From assembly GCA_029239575.1 (NCBI GenBank), contig JARBUP010000088.1:1-9734 (forward strand): a stretch of 9,734 bases of DNA, written 5' to 3'. Made by a program: the position numbers and the translations under genes. Positions 5,463 to 9,734 of the stretch are shown here, piece by piece (the stretch's first letter is position 1; every line of letters starts with the position of its first letter). The notes beneath the pieces were generated by a model that saw nothing but the letters and a program-made list of their open reading frames with translations, did not search any database and was not told the DNA's origin. Source of the DNA: Bacillota bacterium (lineage in GTDB: Bacteria > Bacillota > Clostridia > Tissierellales > Sedimentibacteraceae).

Positions 5463-6818
5463 TTAAAAGTTAGCAGCTTGTGGATATCTTTTTTCAAAAT
5501 ATGGTTTAGCTACATGTGGGAACATAGCATATGATAAAACATCTTCATCATTTCTTGCTAAGCTACCTATTTCAGCTTTTATAGTTTCAAATGAATTTTC
5601 TAATAAATCTGCTGGTCTTATAGTTAAAGCTGCTTCATCACCTATGATTTTTTCTATTATTTCTTGCTTTATTGGTGCTGCTGGAGCTCCGTATAAGCCT
5701 TTTACATAGTTTTTAATTTCTGTAGGAATCATTTTGTATCTTTCGCCATACATAACATTAAACACTGCTTGTGCTCCAACCATTTGGCTCATTGGTGTTA
5801 CTAATGGAGGGTATCCTAAATCTTCTCTTACTTTTGGCACTTCTTCAAGTACTTTATCAAATTTATCGATAGCATTTAAAGCTTTCATTTGAGATAGTAA
5901 ATTAGATAACATTCCACCAGGTACTTGGTACAATAACGTTTTAGGTTCAGTCATCAATACTTTTGTTTGTAATACACCTGATTCAATATATTTATTCATT
6001 ATAGGCTTAAAATATTCAGCTATATTGCTTAGACTATCTATATTTAATTCTGGATCCCAACTTGTTCCTTTTAAAGTTAATGCTAATGATTCTGTTGCTG
6101 GTTGACTTGTTCCTGATGATAAAGGAGAAATGGCTGTATCAACTATATCTATTCCAGCTTCAATAGCTTTTAAAAGAGTCATTTGAGCAATACCACTAGT
6201 GCAGTGGTTGTGAAGTTCAATTGGCAAATTAGTGATTTCTTTAATAGCTTTTACTAAATTAAATGCATCGTATGGTAATAATATTCCTGACATATCTTTT
6301 ATACATATGGAATCTGCACCTGCATCTTCAAAAGTTTTTATTAATTTCAAATAATATTCCTGTGTATGAACAGGGCTTTCAGTATAGCTTATTGCACATT
6401 GGCAGTGAGCGCCTTCTTTTTTTATAACTTCAATGGATTTTCTCATGTTTCTAAAATCATTTAAAGCATCAAAAACTCTTACTATGTCTATTCCGTTATA
6501 AATTGCCTTTTGTAAAAACATTTCAACAACATCATCTGAGAAATTTTTATATGCTAATAGATTTTGTCCTCTTGTTAGCATTTGTAATTTAGTATTTTTT
6601 ACATTAGCTCTTATTTTTCTAAGTCTTTCCCAAGGATCTTCATTTAAAAATCTTAGGGATGTATCAAAAGTTGCGCCTCCCCATACTTCCATTGAATAAA
6701 AACCTGCTTTATCCATTTCAGAAATAATAGGTAGAATTTCTTCAGTTGTTAATCTTGTAGCTATAAGAGATTGATGTCCATCTCTTAAAGAAGTTTCGGT
6801 AATTTTTACTTTAGCCAT
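5463..6818 (-). CDS. oadA: Biotin-dependent carboxyltransferase subunit (oxaloacetate decarboxylase alpha / pyruvate carboxylase subunit B type), no biotinyl domain
   Basis: The 451-residue protein moves CO2 between oxaloacetate/pyruvate and carboxybiotin. The TIM-barrel carboxyltransferase domain (about 3-275) shows ETSLRDGHQSL (8-18), EVWGGATFD (44-52), the carboxylation lysine Lys174 in IKDMSG, and metal ligands His203/His205 in ELHNHCTSG. The conserved helical PYC/OADA domain follows (about 295-440), with LLYQVPGGMLSN and TPMSQMVGAQAVFNV. The chain stops at FEKRYPQAANF, where fused relatives continue through a linker to a biotinyl domain with an MKM-type lysine; none is present, so a separate biotin carrier must exist elsewhere. 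GGAGG lies 7 nt before ATG. It is monocistronic: terminator behind, divergent gene in front. Direction (oxaloacetate synthesis, decarboxylation, or transcarboxylation) cannot be told from sequence. Lying next to the citrate operon, it plausibly sets oxaloacetate supply. The oadA symbol follows the usual label, not a proven role. Confidence 0.88.
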   Translation of the reverse strand: MAKVKITETSLRDGHQSLIATRLTTEEILPIISEMDKAGFYSMEVWGGATFDTSLRFLNEDPWERLRKIRANVKNTKLQMLTRGQNLLAYKNFSDDVVEMFLQKAIYNGIDIVRVFDALNDFRNMRKSIEVIKKEGAHCQCAISYTESPVHTQEYYLKLIKTFEDAGADSICIKDMSGILLPYDAFNLVKAIKEITNLPIELHNHCTSGIAQMTLLKAIEAGIDIVDTAISPLSSGTSQPATESLALTLKGTSWDPELNIDSLSNIAEYFKPIMNKYIESGVLQTKVLMTEPKTLLYQVPGGMLSNLLSQMKALNAIDKFDKVLEEVPKVREDLGYPPLVTPMSQMVGAQAVFNVMYGERYKMIPTEIKNYVKGLYGAPAAPIKQEIIEKIIGDEAALTIRPADLLENSFETIKAEIGSLARNDEDVLSYAMFPHVAKPYFEKRYPQAANF

Positions 6819-7164
6819 TTTAAGTCCTCCATATAATAAATTAAAATTATTTTAGTTGTAATAACAACGATGTAGCATTTTTAATATGTAAAGTTTAAAA
6901 TTAATTACATATCAGTTTTAAATAATTTCATATGATAAACTGAATAATAAAATACAAAATTGATTATTAGCTATTAGTTTTAATAAGTTTCAACAAAATA
7001 AAGAATATTATTCAAGTTTTTTATTGATTCAATTTATATTGTTATGTTATAATAGCATGAAAATATAATATTGTAAATAAATTAAATAAGGCCTTTTGAA
7101 GAAAATGGTTTTTTATTGAAAACATTATATAAAATTAGATTAATAAAATAAGGTGGATAATAGG
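6819..7164. other. 346-bp divergent non-coding interval between the carboxyltransferase and Lrp genes
   Basis: No coding sequence is convincing. The plus-strand promoter of the Lrp gene is clear (listed separately). On the minus strand I find the carboxyltransferase RBS (GGAGG, 6826-6830) but no convincing -35/-10 pair. A small inverted repeat GTTGT-AATA-ACAAC lies at 6855-6868, about 37 bp upstream of the start codon. An Lrp-family protein would be expected to bind such an AT-rich divergent region, which is inference only. Confidence 0.6.
7024..7053 (+). promoter_or_regulatory. Sigma-A promoter with extended -10 for the Lrp-family gene
   Basis: The -35 is TTGATT (7024-7029), the spacer is 18 bp, and the -10 is TATAAT (7048-7053), preceded by TGT at 7045-7047, i.e. 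an extended -10 (TGnTATAAT). Transcription should begin near 7060, leaving an untranslated leader of about 105 nt before the ATG at 7165. That leader holds an AAGGCCTT palindrome (7088-7095) but no recognisable riboswitch. Confidence 0.75.
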
Positions 7165-7167
7165 ATG
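7150..7167 (+). promoter_or_regulatory. Ribosome binding site that fixes the Lrp start at ATG 7165
   Basis: AAGGTGG (7150-7156) lies 8 nt before ATG 7165. An upstream in-frame GTG at 7153 falls inside this Shine-Dalgarno and has no ribosome site of its own, so it should not be used as the start. Confidence 0.85.
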
Positions 7168-7590
7168 GACCAAACAGATTCAAAAATAATAAGCATTTTA
7201 CAAAGAGATGGTAGAATTTCAATGAAGGAATTAGGAAAAATTGTTTCACTAAGCCCTCCAGCAGTTGCAGAAAGAGTCAAAAGACTTGAAGATACAGGCA
7301 TAATAGAAAGATATAAAGCTGTTGTAAATAACGTAAAAGTTGGTAAACCAATATGTGTTTTAATTAATGCTTCAATTAAACCTGAAAAGCAGGAAAAGTT
7401 TTTAGATTTTGCAAATCACTCAGAAGATATTATTGAATGCCATCATGTTACAGGACCTCATAGTATGATTATGAAAGCATATTTAAGAGAAATGTCTCAT
7501 CTTGAAGAATTAGTTGGCAAAATTCAATTTTTCGGTAATACAGAAACTTTTATAATAATGTCAAGTCCTATAGAAGATAAAGAAATATAA
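7165..7590 (+). CDS. Lrp/AsnC family transcriptional regulator
   Basis: The 141-residue protein has the usual Lrp/AsnC length and layout. The N-terminal winged helix-turn-helix (about 1-50) begins MDQTDSKIISILQRDGR and continues ISMKELGKIVSLSPPAVAERVKRLEDTGII. The C-terminal ligand-binding RAM domain (about 62-135) contains VTGPHSMIMKAYL and FGNTETFIIMSSPIE. Family members form octamers or dimers, bind AT-rich DNA in phased arrays and sense amino acids. Here the RAM loop reads GPHS where many Lrp proteins have an acidic residue, so the ligand cannot be predicted. The start is ATG 7165 rather than GTG 7153 because of RBS position and because MDxxDxKI is the family N-terminus. It is divergent from the carboxyltransferase and meets the EamA gene stop-to-stop with no gap. 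Targets are unknown: self, the carboxyltransferase and the transporter are the nearest candidates. Confidence 0.93.
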   Translation: MDQTDSKIISILQRDGRISMKELGKIVSLSPPAVAERVKRLEDTGIIERYKAVVNNVKVGKPICVLINASIKPEKQEKFLDFANHSEDIIECHHVTGPHSMIMKAYLREMSHLEELVGKIQFFGNTETFIIMSSPIEDKEI

Positions 7591-8448
7591 TTAAATATGG
7601 CGGCATGTTTTATTAAAAATAAAATCTATTAAAGATGCTGTTATTATTAATATGCCTCCAAATATACTGTATAAGGTTGGGATTTCTTTTAAAAATAAAA
7701 ATCCAAAAACTGATGAAAAAATAATATTTGAATAATCGTATATGGATATTTTGGAGGCATTGCATGAATTATATGCGAATGTTAATGCTATTTGTCCAGC
7801 ACATGCTAAAATACCAAGAAGTAAAAGAAGTATTAATTCTTTAAAATTAGGTATTTTAAAAGAAAATAATAAAAATGGTATGGTTGCTATAACTGAAAAT
7901 AAAGAAAAAAAGAAAACAATAGTATAAACACTTTCTTTTTTACCTATGGCAGTAATAAAAATATAAGCTGCTGCTGACACTATTGCAGATAATACTCCAA
8001 TAGAAGCAGGTAAAACAGATAAATCTAATTTTGGTCTTATTATAAATAATGAGCCAATTAAAGATACGGATAATGCAGAAATTTGTATTTTATTAATTTT
8101 TTCTTTAAGAAAAAAATATGCTATTATAGTTACAAATACTGGTGACAATTTATTTAGCATAGCGGCATCCGATGCCATCATTTTTGAAGTAGCATAAAAA
8201 AATAAAACAATTCCTAAGTATCCAAATAAAGAACGATAAAAAAGATATTTTTTATTATTTTTATTTCCTAAAAAGCTTAGGTTTTGTTTTCGTATGACAA
8301 TAAAGGTAAAAATTAAACTTATAATATTTCTAAAAAAAACTTTTTCCATTAGAGGTACAGTAGGTAATAATTTTACTATTATTTGCATGGAAGAAAAAGA
8401 AAATGATGAAAATAACATAAAACAAATAGATTTATTTTTGTTTTTCAT
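7591..8448 (-). CDS. EamA/DMT-superfamily transporter, ten predicted membrane segments
   Basis: The 285-residue, very hydrophobic protein has two tandem EamA repeats (about 7-137 and 149-274), each with five predicted membrane helices, the normal DMT permease plan. Typical repeat-end signatures are present: LSPVFVTIIAYFFLKEKI (101-118) and its counterpart NIIFSSVFGFLFLKEI (241-256). Such proteins are inner-membrane secondary carriers, often exporters of amino acids or metabolites; the substrate cannot be deduced. There is no signal peptide beyond the first helix. GAGAGG and AGG lie about 10 and 6 nt before the ATG, so initiation looks moderate. The stop codon abuts that of the Lrp gene (7590/7591), leaving no room for a separate terminator. 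Lrp-type regulators beside exporters commonly control them, but here the two genes are convergent, so a functional link is only suggestive. Confidence 0.87.
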   Translation of the reverse strand: MKNKNKSICFMLFSSFSFSSMQIIVKLLPTVPLMEKVFFRNIISLIFTFIVIRKQNLSFLGNKNNKKYLFYRSLFGYLGIVLFFYATSKMMASDAAMLNKLSPVFVTIIAYFFLKEKINKIQISALSVSLIGSLFIIRPKLDLSVLPASIGVLSAIVSAAAYIFITAIGKKESVYTIVFFFSLFSVIATIPFLLFSFKIPNFKELILLLLLGILACAGQIALTFAYNSCNASKISIYDYSNIIFSSVFGFLFLKEIPTLYSIFGGILIITASLIDFIFNKTCRHI

Positions 8449-8503
8449 TGGTTACCTGCCTCTCGAATTTTTGCAATGATAATTGTATTTTGTGCAATAT
8501 TTC

Positions 8504-8516
8504 CTTAATTATTAAG
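8504..8516. repeat. 13-bp palindrome upstream of the EamA gene
   Basis: CTTAAT-T-ATTAAG is a perfect 6-bp inverted repeat around one base, 56 bp upstream of the EamA start codon in the divergent gap. It is AT-rich and short; a possible operator, but chance is likely. Confidence 0.25.
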
Positions 8517-8556
8517 CAAAAAATTAATATAAATAATAGATTAATTTTGAAATTGT

Positions 8557-8565
8557 GGTATAATG
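8557..8565 (+). promoter_or_regulatory. Extended -10 promoter of the COG2509 flavoprotein gene
   Basis: TGGTATAAT (TGnTATAAT) gives an exact -10 at 8560-8565 with the extended TG motif. No good -35 lies at 16-18 bp; the TTGAAA at 8548 is too close to serve. Extended -10 promoters often lack a -35. Transcription would start near 8572, about 69 nt before the ATG. Confidence 0.55.
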
Positions 8566-8606
8566 TTAAAGCAACATAAAAATAATATAATAAATGGATA
8601 TTTAAA

Positions 8607-8623
8607 AGTACATAAAATGTACT
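8607..8623. promoter_or_regulatory. Perfect palindrome in the 5' leader of the flavoprotein gene
   Basis: AGTACAT-AAA-ATGTACT has perfect 7-bp arms around a 3-base spacer. It lies about 35-51 nt after the predicted transcription start and ends 4 nt before the Shine-Dalgarno (GAGGTGG, 8628-8634). It could be a repressor operator or an mRNA hairpin that shields the ribosome site. Confidence 0.45.
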
Positions 8624-8640
8624 ATATGAGGTGGAATACA

Positions 8641-9734
8641 ATGATTAGAATACAGCAAGTTAAACTTCCTTTAAGTCATAATGAGGAAGATTTATATATT
8701 AAAGCTTCAGAAGCCTTAAAAGTAAAAAAAGAAGAAATTAAATCTATATCTATATTTAGAAAATCCATAGATGCAAGAAAAAAAGATGACATTTTATTTA
8801 TATATGCTATAGATGTTGAAATGTATAATGAAATTAAAGTTTCTAAAAGAAATAACAATATTTCAATAGTTGAACCTTTTTTATACGAAGTAGAACCAAC
8901 TGGCGATAAACCATTAAACAACAGACCTGTTATAGTTGGAAGTGGACCTGCAGGGCTTTTTTGCGCTCTTTTATTAGCTGAAAAAGGATATCAGCCAATA
9001 ATTCTTGAAAGAGGAAAAAAAGTTAAGGATCGTATTAAAGATATTGAAAAGTTTTGGAAAGACGGTTCTTTGATTGACAGTTCAAATATTCAATTTGGTG
9101 AAGGCGGAGCGGGCACTTTTTCTGATGGAAAATTGAATACTTTAATTAAAGATAGGTCTAAAAGAGGTAAAAGAGTTCTTGAAGAATTTGTAGCAGCTGG
9201 TGCTCCAGAAGAAATATTATACATAAATAAACCGCATATTGGAACTGATAATTTAAGAAATGTATTAGTTAAAATAAGAAAAAAAGTAATTGAATTGGGT
9301 GGAACTTTCAGATTTGAAGAGTGTGTAACTGAAATTTGTACTAAAGATAATAACTTATATAAAGTTATAACTGAAAATGACATAATAGAAACTGATGTAT
9401 TAATTTTAGCTATTGGACATAGCGCAAGGGATACTTTTAAAATGCTTTCTACAAAAGTTGAAATGCAAAGAAAACCATTTGCTATAGGCGTTAGAATTGA
9501 ACATCCTCAAGATATGATTAATAAAGCTCAATATGGTGAAATGGCTAATCATCCTGCATTAGGTCCTGCAGATTATAAATTTGTTCATAAATGTAAAAAT
9601 GGAAGAAGTGTATATACATTTTGCATGTGTCCAGGTGGCATGGTAACAGGTTCATCGTCGGAAATAGGTGGCGTTGTTACAAATGGAATGAGTTATTATG
9701 AAAGAGATTTAGAAAATGCAAACTCAGCTATTGC
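8641..9734 (+). CDS. COG2509-type FAD-dependent dehydrogenase, N-terminal 364 residues (3' end outside window)
   Basis: The frame is open from ATG 8641 to the window end. The first 90 or so residues form a small lead domain (IQQVKLPLSHNEEDLYIKA..) seen in this family. It is followed by a Rossmann FAD-binding segment PVIVGSGPAGLFCALLLAEK (96-115) with GSGPAG at 100-105 and the acidic end of beta-2 in LERG (122-125). The family signature NIQFGEGGAGTFSDGKL spans 149-165. A second dinucleotide-type element, LILAIGHSARDTF, lies at 254-266, and CPGGMVTGSSSE spans 330-341, with Cys328 and Cys330 just before it. Members are cytosolic flavoproteins annotated as uncharacterised dehydrogenases; reaction and substrate are unknown to me. 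GAGGTGG 6 nt before ATG makes the start secure. The gene has its own promoter and is divergent from the EamA gene. It is truncated only by the window, with no frameshift seen. Confidence 0.9.
   Translation, partial: MIRIQQVKLPLSHNEEDLYIKASEALKVKKEEIKSISIFRKSIDARKKDDILFIYAIDVEMYNEIKVSKRNNNISIVEPFLYEVEPTGDKPLNNRPVIVGSGPAGLFCALLLAEKGYQPIILERGKKVKDRIKDIEKFWKDGSLIDSSNIQFGEGGAGTFSDGKLNTLIKDRSKRGKRVLEEFVAAGAPEEILYINKPHIGTDNLRNVLVKIRKKVIELGGTFRFEECVTEICTKDNNLYKVITENDIIETDVLILAIGHSARDTFKMLSTKVEMQRKPFAIGVRIEHPQDMINKAQYGEMANHPALGPADYKFVHKCKNGRSVYTFCMCPGGMVTGSSSEIGGVVTNGMSYYERDLENANSAI

Noticed and set aside
7054..7150. Riboswitch or T-box in the Lrp leader
   Set aside because: Only short AT-rich inverted repeats; no specifier loop, T-box core or other conserved element could be recognised.
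8432..8641. Minus-strand 69-codon frame across the EamA/flavoprotein gap
   Set aside because: Low-complexity Ile/Leu/Tyr-rich translation, no ribosome site at its start, and it covers the promoter and RBS of the flavoprotein gene on the opposite strand.
8676..9383. Two minus-strand frames (81 and 97 codons) at the right end
   Set aside because: Both lie opposite the COG2509 coding sequence, which runs unbroken to the window end with strong motifs.

Overview
The window looks like a chromosomal stretch of a low-GC anaerobic Firmicute (Clostridia or a close relative). Base composition is strongly AT-rich, ribosome binding sites are strong (GGAGG/AGGTGG), and the promoters read as sigma-A type. 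The gene content fits anaerobic amino-acid and central metabolism: a Re-face citrate synthase of the 2-isopropylmalate synthase superfamily, a short clostridial-type aconitase, a stand-alone carboxyltransferase subunit, cobT, and a COG2509 flavoprotein. I cannot name a genus from the sequence alone. I see no insertion sequence, prophage, CRISPR array, tRNA or rRNA.

Layout: (1) 1-483, plus strand, the 3' part of cobT. (2) 484-597, a convergent gap with two tandem hairpins, the second a probable two-way terminator. (3) 598-4989, minus strand, a three-gene operon transcribed in the order Re-citrate synthase, aconitase, NAD-type isocitrate dehydrogenase, i.e. oxaloacetate + acetyl-CoA to 2-oxoglutarate in exact pathway order. 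(4) 4990-5462, a long regulatory gap holding a near-consensus promoter for that operon, a cre-like palindrome in the leader, a second near-palindrome near the start of transcription, three boxes spaced 21 bp apart upstream, and the strong terminator of the next gene. (5) 5463-6818, minus strand, a biotin-dependent carboxyltransferase/oxaloacetate decarboxylase alpha-type subunit without a biotinyl domain. (6) 6819-7164, a divergent gap. (7) 7165-7590, plus strand, an Lrp/AsnC regulator, meeting stop-to-stop with (8) 7591-8448, minus strand, an EamA/DMT transporter. (9) 8449-8640, a divergent gap with an extended -10 promoter and a small palindrome. (10) 8641 to the window end, plus strand, the first 364 codons of a COG2509 FAD-dependent dehydrogenase.

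The central theme is the oxidative branch of an incomplete TCA cycle used for 2-oxoglutarate/glutamate synthesis. The carboxyltransferase next door acts on the oxaloacetate/pyruvate pair, so it can be linked to the supply (or removal) of the substrate of the citrate synthase. The Lrp-type regulator, divergent from the carboxyltransferase, is a plausible but unproven amino-acid sensor for this neighbourhood. No gene family here is new. The least explained material is the non-coding DNA around the citrate operon promoter.
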